Positions 17,443 to 26,129 are shown, numbered from the stretch's first letter. The stretch is DNA of 64,000 bases from Mycobacterium deserti (GCF_025345615.1 NZ_JAODWD010000002.1:434001-498000), one strand, 5' to 3'. Made by a program: numbers and translations. Notes: generated by a model not told the origin, from the letters alone.

Positions 17443-18188
17443 GTCCGCGACGGTAGCGCAGCGGGTCGTTTGCGGGACCGGCCGCGTGCCCGATCGATCG
17501 CTGCATCCCACATCAGCCGCACCGACGGCAGCAACTGCCCCTGCTGCACGGTGTCTCTGCTGAGCAGCGCGGTCGCCGCCGCTCTTGTCGCCACCGACGC
17601 CTTGGAGACATGTCCGGAGTCATACGGCGGCTGCGGGTCGTATTCGATGATGAGTTGCACCGCCTTGGCCTTGGCGTCGCCGCAGATCTGCCCGTACAGC
17701 CACATCGCGAGGTCGATCCCTGCGGACACCCCCGCCGCGGTCACGATTTTGTCCTCGTGCACGATCCGCTGATCCCCCACGGTCTGGACGCCGAACGGCT
17801 TGAGCATCGGCAGCGCCATCCAGTGTGACGTGGCGCGGCGACCGTCGAGCACACCCGCGGCGGCCAGGATGACCGAGCCTGAGCACACCGATGTCGTCCA
17901 CGTGGACGTCTCATGCGCGCGGCGAACCCAGGCGAGCACCTTCTCGTCGCGGGCGTGCTCGAAGGACGAGATCCCACCGGGGATCAGGACGATGTCGGGC
18001 GACGGCGTCTCGTCAAACGAGTGCGTGGCGCCGATCAGCAGCACACCTGAGTCGGCGGTGATCGGCCCCGGCGCGTGCCACACGAATCTCACGTCGGCGT
18101 CAGGCAGGTTGCGCAGCACCTCGTAGGGACCGATGAAGTCCAGCGCGGTGAACCCGGGGTACACCATGAACGCGATCTGCATTGCCAT
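17316..18188 (-). CDS. DJ-1/PfpI-family protein, isonitrile-hydratase-like
   Basis: This is a class I glutamine-amidotransferase-like fold. The nucleophile elbow cysteine is C102 (TSVCSGS), with H123 after RATS and an N-terminal YPGFTALDFIGPYEVL typical of the InhA isonitrile hydratase/ThiJ group. Family members are usually about 200-235 residues; this one has 290. The extra tail, from about residue 235, is arginine-rich, looks non-conserved and runs 127 bp into the downstream Ddn-like gene. The normal stop may have been lost. It follows the related GlxA-type regulator by 9 bp. Confidence 0.8.
   Translation of the reverse strand: MAMQIAFMVYPGFTALDFIGPYEVLRNLPDADVRFVWHAPGPITADSGVLLIGATHSFDETPSPDIVLIPGGISSFEHARDEKVLAWVRRAHETSTWTTSVCSGSVILAAAGVLDGRRATSHWMALPMLKPFGVQTVGDQRIVHEDKIVTAAGVSAGIDLAMWLYGQICGDAKAKAVQLIIEYDPQPPYDSGHVSKASVATRAAATALLSRDTVQQGQLLPSVRLMWDAAIDRARGRSRKRPAALPSRTWAFPRFHPIRRHGSLPPEHASRGSVSRRTSCAGTDGASTVP
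17450..17455 (-). promoter_or_regulatory. -10 element of a leaderless promoter for the Ddn-like gene
   Basis: Minus-strand TACCGT, seven bases (CGCGGAC) and then the GTG start at 17442. The promoter lies inside the 3' part of the overlapping DJ-1/PfpI frame. Confidence 0.5.
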
Positions 18189-18197
18189 CTCCTCGGT

Positions 18198-19166
18198 TTA
18201 GGCGAACGTCTTGCGGTACTGGTCGGGGGAGACGCCCAGTCGGCGAATGAAGTTGCGGCGCAATGTTTCCGCGGTGCCGAATCCGCAGCGCTCGGCGATG
18301 ACCGTGACGGTGTCGTCGGTCTCCTCGAGCTGGCGACGGGCGGCTTCGGTGCGGATACGTTCGACGTAGGCGCCAGGTGCTTCGCCGACCTCGATCGTGA
18401 ACACGCGCGTGAAGTGACGCGGGCTCATGGCGGCGCGGCGGGCCAGCTCCGTAATGCTGTGCAAGCCACCGGGTTCGGATTCGATCGCTTCCTGGACCGC
18501 GCGGATCGGCTCGCGTTTGGCGCGCGGCATCCACACCGGCGCGGCGAACTGCGTCTGCCCACCAGGGCGTCGCAGATACATCACCAGCCAGCGAGCCACC
18601 GTTTGCGCGGCGTCGGTGCCGTGGTCGTCCTCGACGAGCGACAGGGCCAGGTCGATGCCGGCGGTGACGCCCGCCGCGGTCCACACATTGGCCGAGCTGC
18701 GGACGAAGATCGGCTCGGGATCGACTCTGACTGAGGGGAACTCGCTTGCGAGTTGATTCGCAAACGCCCAGTGCGTGGTCGCGCGGCACCCGTTGAGCAG
18801 CCCCGCTTCGGCCGCGAGGAACGCTCCCGTGCAGACCGTGACGACGCGCCGCGCGTTCTGCGCGACGGTCTGGATCCAGTTGAGGATGTCGGGGTTCTTG
18901 CAGACATCGACGACGCCCATGCCACCGGGGAGGATCACCGTGTCGACGGGGTGCTGCGGATCCGGGAGGGTCTGGGTGACCAGCGCTAGACCGGAACCGG
19001 TGGCGACGGGTTGGCCGGTCTCCGAGACGACGGACACGCGGTAACCGTCGTCGGGCCTGCCCTGGGCCGCGAGGTACGTCGTCGCACCGGTGAACACCTC
19101 GGCCGGGCCGACCAGATCAAGAGCCTGAATGCCCGGGAAGCCGAGAATCAGCACGTCGCGGACCAT
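18198..19166 (-). CDS. GlxA-type AraC regulator with DJ-1/PfpI sensor domain
   Basis: The 322-residue regulator has an N-terminal DJ-1/PfpI-like domain (FPGIQALDLVGPAEVF, elbow VTVCTGAFLA) and a C-terminal AraC helix-turn-helix pair (about residues 215-320; MSPRHFTRVF and GFGTAETLRRNFIRRLGVSPDQYR). Such proteins sense small molecules and activate nearby operons. It is transcribed just ahead of the stand-alone DJ-1/PfpI gene (9 bp gap), which is the likely target along with itself. The inducing compound is unknown; an amine, nitrile or isonitrile is plausible from family knowledge. Confidence 0.87.
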   Translation of the reverse strand: MVRDVLILGFPGIQALDLVGPAEVFTGATTYLAAQGRPDDGYRVSVVSETGQPVATGSGLALVTQTLPDPQHPVDTVILPGGMGVVDVCKNPDILNWIQTVAQNARRVVTVCTGAFLAAEAGLLNGCRATTHWAFANQLASEFPSVRVDPEPIFVRSSANVWTAAGVTAGIDLALSLVEDDHGTDAAQTVARWLVMYLRRPGGQTQFAAPVWMPRAKREPIRAVQEAIESEPGGLHSITELARRAAMSPRHFTRVFTIEVGEAPGAYVERIRTEAARRQLEETDDTVTVIAERCGFGTAETLRRNFIRRLGVSPDQYRKTFA

Positions 19167-19219
19167 TCATTCAGTGTCGGCGACGGATCGGGTGGCGTCT
19201 ACGCCACGGACCCCACAAA

Positions 19220-20380
19220 TCAGGACATCGCTGGGAACAGACGTTTCAGTCCGCTGACAACGTTGGTGAAGGACAGTTGCGACGCGATGCCGTTGCGAAG
19301 GCTCGGTTGCGCGATCGTCTGGTTGACCACGACGAGATACCGCACGCCGCACCTGCGCCATTGCGCCGCCTGCTGCAGCACTTCGTCGACGGTGCCGGTC
19401 AGGAAGATCTCTCTCAGCAGCGATTGCGGGACTCGCGCAATGTGTGAGAGCACTGTCTCCTCATCGAGCGTCTGCGGCAGGTGGTCCTGCGCGCCGCTGA
19501 ATCCGGCGCCGAGCGGATGGGTCTGCCCGTGCCGCCCCCACACCTCATCCGAGGCGTTGAGCGCCCACGTCTTCATGATGTCCGCATCGAGCGCCTCGTC
19601 GACGTCGTCGCTACTCCTGCCTGTGACCACCAGCATCCACAGTGCCGGCGTGATCGACATCGGGTCTCGGCCCGCATCGGAAGCCGCGGCACGGATGATC
19701 TCGAGTCGCTGCGCATAGTCTTCGGGCCGCTGCGGGAACGCAGGAAACCAGCCGTCGCCGTAGCGACCCGCCGCGCGCAGCATCCGCGGTCCGTGCGCGG
19801 CGACCCAGACATCCGGCCACCTGCCCTTGTACGGCGGCAGGTCAAACAGCGCGTTGCGCAGCGGGAAAAACGGCGAGTCCCTGTTGACCAGTTCACCTTT
19901 CGAACTCCACAGGGCCCGGATTGTCGCCATCGCCTCCTCGAACCTGGCGACGGGCTTCGACCACTCGACGCCGTACGGTTCGTTGCCCTCCCGTTCGCCC
20001 GGGCCGATGCCCAGGATCGTGCGGCCTCGCGTGAGGTGATCGAGTGTGACGGCCGCCTGCGCGGTGACCGCGGGATTGCGTCGGCCCGCGTCGGTAACCC
20101 CGATACCGAGGCGCAGGCGGGCTAACCGGTTTCGCGCGGCGATACTGCCGAGCATGGTCCACGGCTCCAACACCGCGTCGGGGGACGGGACGAGACGGCT
20201 AGGTCCCGCGTACTTCGGCGTCCACAACACCCGCGGAAACAAGCTGTTGACATGGTCGGGAACCCAGAACGAATCCACCCGACTGGCAACCGCGGACAAG
20301 TAGTTGCCCCGGGTGACGAAGTCGGCCCGCGGGCGGGCGAACACCAACGGATCCATCAGACCGACACTCGATCTGCTCAT
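19220..20380 (-). CDS. F420-type luciferase-like oxidoreductase resembling phthiodiolone ketoreductase
   Basis: The protein is a 386-residue LLM-class (bacterial luciferase-like) oxidoreductase. Its sequence, notably TDAGRRNPAVTAQA, GPGEREGNEPYGVEW and RFEEAMATIRALW, is closely reminiscent of Rv2951c, the F420-dependent phthiodiolone/phenolphthiodiolone dimycocerosate ketoreductase. The ATG at 20380 overlaps the menC stop as ATGA, so it is translated with menC. An open frame continues upstream to 20563 inside menC and is discounted. No PDIM or phenolic glycolipid synthesis genes are in this window, so its real substrate may be another ketone or quinone. Confidence 0.85.
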   Translation of the reverse strand: MSRSSVGLMDPLVFARPRADFVTRGNYLSAVASRVDSFWVPDHVNSLFPRVLWTPKYAGPSRLVPSPDAVLEPWTMLGSIAARNRLARLRLGIGVTDAGRRNPAVTAQAAVTLDHLTRGRTILGIGPGEREGNEPYGVEWSKPVARFEEAMATIRALWSSKGELVNRDSPFFPLRNALFDLPPYKGRWPDVWVAAHGPRMLRAAGRYGDGWFPAFPQRPEDYAQRLEIIRAAASDAGRDPMSITPALWMLVVTGRSSDDVDEALDADIMKTWALNASDEVWGRHGQTHPLGAGFSGAQDHLPQTLDEETVLSHIARVPQSLLREIFLTGTVDEVLQQAAQWRRCGVRYLVVVNQTIAQPSLRNGIASQLSFTNVVSGLKRLFPAMS

Positions 20381-21339
20381 CGAGTCTCCTCGTAGCACGC
20401 CGTGATCCGATCGATCCACCACTGCCGCCGCTGCGGCGCGGCGGCCAAATCCTGCAATCGCGCCTGATCCGGCGCCACGGGTGCGACGGGCAGGTACCCG
20501 TCGACAGGCGCCGCGGTGTCGGCGACGTCCTCGACGAACAGTCCCCCGGTGCCCAGCCCGCATGCGTACCGCAACTCCGGCAACGCCGCCGCCGCCAACA
20601 GACCCCGCCCGATCCCGACCGCCGAGTCGAGTGCGCTCGACACCACGACCGGAATGTCGATTTGCCCTGCGATCGCCAGCATCCTGCGGACACCGCCCAG
20701 CGGGGCGACCTTGAGCACCGCGATGTCGGCGGCGCCTTCGCGCACGACACGAAGCGGGTCCTCCGCCTTGCGGATGCTTTCGTCTGCGGCGACCGGTATG
20801 TCGATGCGGCGGCGCAACTCGGCCAGCTCGGGCACCGTCGCACAGGGTTGTTCGAGATACTCCAACGGGCCGTCGGATGTCAAAGCCCTTGCCGCGCTGA
20901 CTGCTTCGTCAACGCTCCATCCCCCGTTCGCGTCGACGCGCACAGTCGGCACGGCCGCACGCACGCCATTGACCCGCGCCACGTCGTCGGCGAGCGTCTG
21001 CCCGGGCTCGGCCACTTTGACCTTCGCGGTCCGCGCGCCGGGGAATCGCGCGAGCACGTCGGCGATTTGCGCGGCGTCGACGGCGGGCACCGTCGCGTTG
21101 ATCGGGATGCGGTCGCGCCGCACCTCGGGAGCGGGCTCGAACGCGGCTTCGAGCGCTGAGGCCAGCCAGTGTGCGGCCTCGGGTGGCTCATACTCGGGGA
21201 AGGCTCCGAACTCACCCCAGCCCGCGGGACCGTCGATCAACGCCACCTCGCGAACCATGATGCCGCGGAAGCGCACTCGCATCGGCAACGCGACGACATG
21301 CAGTCGGTCCAGGACGTCGTCGAGCTGCACGTCTCTCAT
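20377..21339 (-). CDS. menC: o-succinylbenzoate synthase
   Basis: MenC is an enolase-superfamily dehydratase that converts SHCHC to o-succinylbenzoate. The 320-residue protein has the acid-base KVK motif (106-108), metal ligands in VRVDANGGW, the YLEQP strand and ADES, and the second lysine in AVLKVAPLGG. It corresponds to Rv0553. In M. tuberculosis it is next to bpoC; here four genes (Ddn-like, DJ-1/PfpI, GlxA-type, LLM) lie between them. It forms a translation-coupled pair with the LLM gene downstream. Confidence 0.93.
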   Translation of the reverse strand: MRDVQLDDVLDRLHVVALPMRVRFRGIMVREVALIDGPAGWGEFGAFPEYEPPEAAHWLASALEAAFEPAPEVRRDRIPINATVPAVDAAQIADVLARFPGARTAKVKVAEPGQTLADDVARVNGVRAAVPTVRVDANGGWSVDEAVSAARALTSDGPLEYLEQPCATVPELAELRRRIDIPVAADESIRKAEDPLRVVREGAADIAVLKVAPLGGVRRMLAIAGQIDIPVVVSSALDSAVGIGRGLLAAAALPELRYACGLGTGGLFVEDVADTAAPVDGYLPVAPVAPDQARLQDLAAAPQRRQWWIDRITACYEETR

Positions 21340-21588
21340 CCTGCCTTGTCGGGCCCGCCTCTACAGCAGGAGGGCTTACGCGGTGCGACGCCCGCTGACC
21401 AGCGCCCTTGAATCACGCGTTGTCAGGATGGTCGCCGCATACCCAGAGTCCCTCGGAGGTAGGACGAGGCGCGCCCGGGGGCGCCCACCGGCCGTCATAC
21501 TTCGGTCACCGTCTCAGTGTTTATCACACCGCCCTGCAGGTTATGTTTCAGTCACTTAACTATTTTTGCTCGACGGCAAGGAGCACTT

Positions 21589-22071
21589 GTGCAACGGAGA
21601 ACACTCATCCCGTCGGCACTGGCAGTGACGGTTACCGCGGTGATCGGCGGGCTGGCGAGCCGACCCGCCCAGTCCTCGTGGTACGCCACGCTCCGAAAGC
21701 CGCCGTATCAGCCGCCGCGACAGGCGTTTCCGATAGTGTGGCCGATGCTTTACGCCGACATCGCGGTGGTGTCGTCGGCCACGCTGGATGAGTTGGCGCG
21801 GCAGGGTAGGAGCGACGAGCGTCGCCGCTACATCGCGGCGCTCGTCGCGAATCTCGTGTTGAACGGCAGTTGGTCATGGCTGTTCTTCGACCGCCGCATG
21901 CTGGGCACGGCCGCCATCGCCGCCGGAGCACTGACGGTCAGCAGTGCCGATCTGACGAGGCGCTCCGTCGCGGTGCAGGGTGCGAAGGCGGCGCCGCTGG
22001 GTCTATATCCATTGTGGTGCGCGTTCGCGACGGTCCTGTCGTCGCACATCTGGTTCCTGAACACACGCTGA
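21589..22071 (+). CDS. tspO: TspO/MBR-family membrane protein
   Basis: TspO proteins are five-helix membrane proteins that bind porphyrins, heme or cholesterol and are linked to porphyrin stress. The 160-residue protein has the motifs W31-YATLRKPPYQPP, W51-PMLY and NLVLNGSWSWLFF, and five hydrophobic segments. The open frame extends to 21517, but GTG at 21589 is chosen because AAGGAG stands 5 nt upstream and the first helix begins just after. Its TGA overlaps the start of the SOUL-domain gene (TGATG), indicating translational coupling. The 249 bp upstream contain no other gene. Confidence 0.87.
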   Translation: MQRRTLIPSALAVTVTAVIGGLASRPAQSSWYATLRKPPYQPPRQAFPIVWPMLYADIAVVSSATLDELARQGRSDERRRYIAALVANLVLNGSWSWLFFDRRMLGTAAIAAGALTVSSADLTRRSVAVQGAKAAPLGLYPLWCAFATVLSSHIWFLNTR

Positions 22072-22700
22072 TGGGCATCGTCGAATTACCAAAGCAAGTG
22101 GTCGAATCCGTGTTGTCGATCGCCGGTGTCAGAGTCGGCACCGAGGAACCGCACTACCTGGCCACCATACTCACCGACAACGTCCAGATACGGCGCTACG
22201 GTCCGCGCGTCGCGGCACAGACGGTGGTCGACGCCGACGAAGAGCATGCGCGCAACGTCGGCTTCCGCAGGCTTGCCCGCTACATCTTCGGCGGCAACCA
22301 CCACGACGAGTCGATAGCGATGACTGCGCCCGTCAGTCAGCAATCGGGCGAGAAGATCGCGATGACGGCACCGGTGGCGCAGTCCAGCGAGGGCGGACGG
22401 TCCACGATTCGTTTCTTCATGCCGTCGAAGTGGTCGATGGCGACCCTGCCTCAGCCCGATGACGACGAGGTGGCGCTTGTCGAACTACCCGCGGAGACCT
22501 ACGCAGTGCAGCGCTTCACCGGCGATCGCAGCCCCCAGGCCGTCGCCGCGCGAACCGAGGAACTTTTGAAGACACTGCGCGACAACGGTGTCGAGCCTGC
22601 CGGAGAGCCGCTGGCATGGTTCTACGACCCACCGTGGACGCTGCCGTTCCGTCGCCGCAACGAGATCGCGATTCCGGTCGCTGCGGGCCGCTCGAAGTAG
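22071..22700 (+). CDS. SOUL-family heme-binding protein
   Basis: The 209-residue protein belongs to the SOUL/HBP heme-binding family. It has NVQIRRYGPRVAAQT near the N-terminus, the characteristic doubled IAMTAPV motif (SIAMTAPVSQ and KIAMTAPVAQ), and a C-terminal AWFYDPPWTLPFRRRNE block. It lacks a signal peptide and is probably cytosolic. The ATG at 22071 shares one base with the tspO stop. Partnership with TspO points to heme or porphyrin binding, transport or detoxification, an inference from both families. The open frame upstream of 22071 is tspO shadow. Confidence 0.9.
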   Translation: MGIVELPKQVVESVLSIAGVRVGTEEPHYLATILTDNVQIRRYGPRVAAQTVVDADEEHARNVGFRRLARYIFGGNHHDESIAMTAPVSQQSGEKIAMTAPVAQSSEGGRSTIRFFMPSKWSMATLPQPDDDEVALVELPAETYAVQRFTGDRSPQAVAARTEELLKTLRDNGVEPAGEPLAWFYDPPWTLPFRRRNEIAIPVAAGRSK

Positions 22701-22770
22701 AACGGCGGTTCTGAACCCCGGCGAAGTCGCAGGCGATGCCGGTCACCGTCACCAAACCCGAACCCCGAAT

Positions 22771-22827
22771 TGCCCACCTCAGAACGACTTTGTCGTTCTC
22801 GACGACTTCGTCGGTGAGAGGTGGGCA
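22771..22827. terminator. three-way stem structure between convergent genes
   Basis: TGCCCACCTC (22771-22780) pairs perfectly with GAGGTGGGCA (22818-22827). Inside are two further perfect hairpins: AGAACGAC/GTCGTTCT (22781-22799) and CGACGA/TCGTCG (22800-22813). It lies between the SOUL gene and the opposing acyl-CoA ligase gene and would serve as a terminator for both. Part of it recurs near 1105 (see findings). Confidence 0.6.
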
Positions 22828-22865
22828 CTTCGGCACTTCATCTGCCTAGCCTCGCCGAACCGGCC

Positions 22866-24443
22866 CTAGACCGTCGTGCGGTCGCGGCCCTCCCAGTACG
22901 GCTTGCGCAGGTCCTTCTTCAGCACCTTGCCGGTGGGGTTGCGCGGCAACTCATCTGCGATGTCGACGCTCTTGGGGCACTTGTAGGCCGCCAGCCGTTC
23001 CCGCGCGAACGTGATGAGATCCTGCTCGCTTGCCTCGCCCTCGAGCTGGACAACGGCCTTGACCACCTCGCCCCACTTGTCGTCGGGCACCCCGATCACC
23101 GCGACGTCGACCACGGCCGGGTGCTCGGCCAGCACCCGCTCCACCTCGATCGAATAGATGTTCTCGCCGCCCGAGATGATCATGTCCTTGAGCCGGTCCT
23201 CGACAAAGATGTAGCCGCCGTCGTCGACGCGGCCGATGTCACCGGTGCGGAACCAGCCGTCGTCCGTGATGGCCTCGGCCGTGGCTTCCGGCTTGTTGTG
23301 GTAGCCCTTCATCAATTGCGGAGAGCGGAACCACAATTCGCCCTGCTCCCCCGTCGCAACGTCTTCGAGCGTGTCGGGATCGACAACGCGCACCTCGGCG
23401 TTGGGCACCAGCGTCCCCGCGCTGGACAACCGCTCCTCCTTGCCGGGGTCCCGGTGCGCCTCGGGCAGCAGGTGGCTGATCACACCGCACAGTTCGGTCA
23501 ACCCGTACGCCTGCATGAAGTCGGTGTTGGGCCAGGCCTCGAGTGCCTGCCGGAGCAACGGCAGCGGCATCGGCGACGCACCATAGGCGAAGGTCTTCAG
23601 CGCGCCGAACAGTTTGACCGCATCCTCGCCCGAGTCCAGCACCTTCGCCAGCACGGCGGGCACCAGGAATGTTCGGTTGGCGCCCTTGAGGATTGCCCCC
23701 GCCAGCGACATCCCGTCGACCTCGCGCGTCATTACGCTCGTGACGCCGTCGTGCAGGCCGAACTGCACATACGACGAGCCTCCGACGTGGAACAGCGGCA
23801 TCGACACCATGTTCTTGTCGCCTTCGTCGAACTCGAAACCCTCGTGCGCGTTGACGGTGTGCGCGATCAGGTTCGCCTGCGTCAGCTCCACGCCCTTGGG
23901 TCGGCCCGTCGTGCCCGAGGAATACATGATGATCGCCACGTCGTCGGGTTCGACGTCCTCGCCGCGCCCAGTCGGAGTGGCCGCGGCCAGCATCGCCTCG
24001 TACTCGTCGCCGTCCTCACCCTCGGGCGTCACCTCGATGACGTGCTCGACATGGGTGAGCTTGTCGCGGATCTTGTCGACGGTCGGCTTCAGCTCCTTGC
24101 CGACGATCAGCAGCTTGGCATCGGAATCGTTGACCACGTAGTCGAGTTCGTCGGCGGCCAACCGGAAATTGATGATCGCGTTCGCGGCACCGAGGGACGC
24201 GGCGGCCAGCGTCAGCTCGACACATGCGGGATGGTTCTTGTCGAGGAACGCCACGACGTCCCCCCGCCCGATGCCCCGCTCCTTGAGCGCGCCGGCCAGT
24301 CGGCGTACCCGGTCGTCCCACTGCGACCAGGTCCAGGTGCGGTCGAAATAGGTCATCGCCTCGACATCGGGGGTGGTCTTCGCCCAGTGGGCGGTTCGTT
24401 CGTCGAGGAAGCGGGGGTCGGGAAGTCCAGACAGGTCAGGCAT
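22866..24443 (-). CDS. fatty-acyl-CoA ligase (FadD family)
   Basis: This ANL-superfamily enzyme of 525 residues activates a carboxylic acid with ATP and joins it to CoA. Motifs: ATP loop YSSGTTGRPKG, the YGLTE motif (QAYGLTELCG), the adenylate-binding GWFRTGD and hinge RLKDMIISGGENIYS, and a C-terminal catalytic lysine in NPTGKVLKKD. The ATG at 24443 is chosen; a TTG at 24464 would overlap the palindrome. The sequence is more like general medium/long-chain or aromatic acyl ligases than FadD8, whose orthologue is at 39921. A perfect palindrome 15 bp upstream suggests repressor control. Confidence 0.88.
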   Translation of the reverse strand: MPDLSGLPDPRFLDERTAHWAKTTPDVEAMTYFDRTWTWSQWDDRVRRLAGALKERGIGRGDVVAFLDKNHPACVELTLAAASLGAANAIINFRLAADELDYVVNDSDAKLLIVGKELKPTVDKIRDKLTHVEHVIEVTPEGEDGDEYEAMLAAATPTGRGEDVEPDDVAIIMYSSGTTGRPKGVELTQANLIAHTVNAHEGFEFDEGDKNMVSMPLFHVGGSSYVQFGLHDGVTSVMTREVDGMSLAGAILKGANRTFLVPAVLAKVLDSGEDAVKLFGALKTFAYGASPMPLPLLRQALEAWPNTDFMQAYGLTELCGVISHLLPEAHRDPGKEERLSSAGTLVPNAEVRVVDPDTLEDVATGEQGELWFRSPQLMKGYHNKPEATAEAITDDGWFRTGDIGRVDDGGYIFVEDRLKDMIISGGENIYSIEVERVLAEHPAVVDVAVIGVPDDKWGEVVKAVVQLEGEASEQDLITFARERLAAYKCPKSVDIADELPRNPTGKVLKKDLRKPYWEGRDRTTV

Positions 24444-24458
24444 GACCAAAGCCTGCCA

Positions 24459-24476
24459 TGACAACAGTGGTTGTCA
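24459..24476. promoter_or_regulatory. perfect palindromic operator before an acyl-CoA ligase gene
   Basis: TGACAAC-AGTG-GTTGTCA: two perfect 7-bp arms with a 4-bp centre. It lies 15 bp upstream of the ligase ATG and overlaps a possible minus-strand -35 (TTGACA). Size and symmetry fit a TetR- or GntR-type repressor site. No regulator gene is adjacent. Confidence 0.6.
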
Positions 24477-24477
24477 A

Positions 24478-26085
24478 TTAGAGTTGGCCATAAACTTGCC
24501 GGCCCGCCAAGAACGTGGCGCGTACCTCCAAGTCGGCGATCTGCTCCGGCGCCACGGTTCGCGGATCGGCCGACAGCACTACCATGTCGGCGTACTTGCC
24601 AACCTCCAGCGAACCGATGATGTCGTCGGCGAACAGCTGCCAGGCCGCGTCGATCGTCTGGGCCCTGATCGCCTGCTCGACCGTGATTCGCTCCTCGGGC
24701 CCGATGACCCGGCCGCTGGGCGCGGTGCGGGTGGCCGCGACGCTGATGTTGCGCAGCGGCTCCTCCGGGGTCACCGGCGGGTCGTTGTGCAGCGAGATGC
24801 GCATGCCCGTCTTGACCGCGGAACCGCACGGCATCCAGCGCATTCCGTGTTCGGGCCCAAACAGGCCGTCGACGATGACGTCACCCCAGTAGTGAATCTG
24901 GTCGACGAACAGGCTGCACGTCACCCCGAGGTCGTGCGCCCGCTGCAGTTGCTCGTCGCGGATCGCGCCGACGTGCTCGAGCCGCAGCCGATGGTCGTCG
25001 CGGGGCCAGCGCCGTAGCGCGTCGGAGTACACGTCGAGGATGGTGTCGACGCCCGCGTCGCCCTGTACGTGGCAGGCCATCGGCCAGCCCTTCGGGAAAT
25101 ACGCGTGCACGATCTCGGTGAGCTGCTCGCGGGTGTAGTTGGCATGGCCGCACGAACCAGGGGCCACACCGATGATGCGGACGTCGTCGGTGTCCAAATA
25201 CGGAAACGACAGGTTGATGTTGCCGATCCACGGCGAACCGTCGACCCAGATTTTGATACCCACCTGGCGCACCATGTCGTCGCCATTGACCGGCGTCGCG
25301 TCGGTGGCCATTGCGGCGTTCGAGATCTCGTACACCCGCAGCCGCACGGACAGCTCGTCGCGCATCTGGTCGAGCACCGGACGGAACATCGGGTCGAACG
25401 CCATCTCCGAACACGTCGTCAGCCCGGCCCGGGCTAGCCGCCCCAGTTCCGCGCGCAGCATCGCTGGATAGTCGCTGGGGTTTATCGCGTCGGGCAGCAG
25501 ACTGAACACCGCGCCTGTCTCCTCGGCCGTGCCGTCGAGGTCGCCGTTCGCGTCGCGCCCGTATCGCGCGCCCTTCGGATCGGGGGTGTCGCGGGTGAGG
25601 CCCGCGCGTCGGGCTGCGGCGCTGTTGAAGAATGCCTTGTGCCCGGAGTTGTGCACGATCACCAGCGGGGTGTTGGGCGCCTGTTCGTCGAGCCATGCCA
25701 GCGTCGGCTCCGGCAAGCCGCGTTGCAAGAGCGGATCCCAGCCGTTGAGGTAGGCCCCGTCGTCGCCCTGCCTGTCGACTTCGGCATGGATCGCGTCCAC
25801 GACGGCGGACGCGTCGCGCAGCGTGACCGGCCGGATGTCGACCATCCGGTCGGACAGCACGATCGCTTCCATCAGCGGATGCCCATGCGCCTCCACCAGA
25901 CCGGGCATCACGCAGCCGTCGCCGAGGTCGAGCGTCCGCGTTTGCGGCCCGCTCCAACACTCGATCTGCTCCCTGCTGCCGACCGCCACGATGCGGCCGT
26001 CGGCCACCGCGAGCGCTTCGGCGGTCGGCTGCAGATCGTCGACGGTGAGGACGGTTCCGGTCAGCACGAGATCGGCAGTGGACAT
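24478..26085 (-). CDS. amidohydrolase, YtcJ-like (Rv0552-like)
   Basis: The protein is a 535-residue metal-dependent amidohydrolase of the YtcJ/AepA group. It has the metal motif H67-x-H69 in LVEAHGHP after VMPGL, HNSGHKAFFNS, a later CHVQGDAG histidine, and RLEHVGAI near residue 400. The substrate is not known; related enzymes hydrolyse imidazolones or N-acyl compounds. The ATG at 26085 is taken as the start because the family N-terminus (ADLVLTGTVLTVD) begins there; the frame stays open upstream to 26217. It corresponds to Rv0552 by position near menC and fadD genes. Confidence 0.87.
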   Translation of the reverse strand: MSTADLVLTGTVLTVDDLQPTAEALAVADGRIVAVGSREQIECWSGPQTRTLDLGDGCVMPGLVEAHGHPLMEAIVLSDRMVDIRPVTLRDASAVVDAIHAEVDRQGDDGAYLNGWDPLLQRGLPEPTLAWLDEQAPNTPLVIVHNSGHKAFFNSAAARRAGLTRDTPDPKGARYGRDANGDLDGTAEETGAVFSLLPDAINPSDYPAMLRAELGRLARAGLTTCSEMAFDPMFRPVLDQMRDELSVRLRVYEISNAAMATDATPVNGDDMVRQVGIKIWVDGSPWIGNINLSFPYLDTDDVRIIGVAPGSCGHANYTREQLTEIVHAYFPKGWPMACHVQGDAGVDTILDVYSDALRRWPRDDHRLRLEHVGAIRDEQLQRAHDLGVTCSLFVDQIHYWGDVIVDGLFGPEHGMRWMPCGSAVKTGMRISLHNDPPVTPEEPLRNISVAATRTAPSGRVIGPEERITVEQAIRAQTIDAAWQLFADDIIGSLEVGKYADMVVLSADPRTVAPEQIADLEVRATFLAGRQVYGQL

Positions 26086-26129
26086 CCGATCAGTATGGTG
26101 GTGCGCACTTGTGGCGGTGGGGCGTTCGG

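Noticed and set aside
20381..20563. Upstream extension of the LLM gene
   Set aside because: Lies inside menC in another frame; the ATGA overlap start gives the normal family N-terminus.
22821..24461. 546-residue plus-strand open frame opposite the acyl-CoA ligase
   Set aside because: Mirror frame of a conserved ANL enzyme; composition is histidine/arginine/glycine-heavy and no motif is present.
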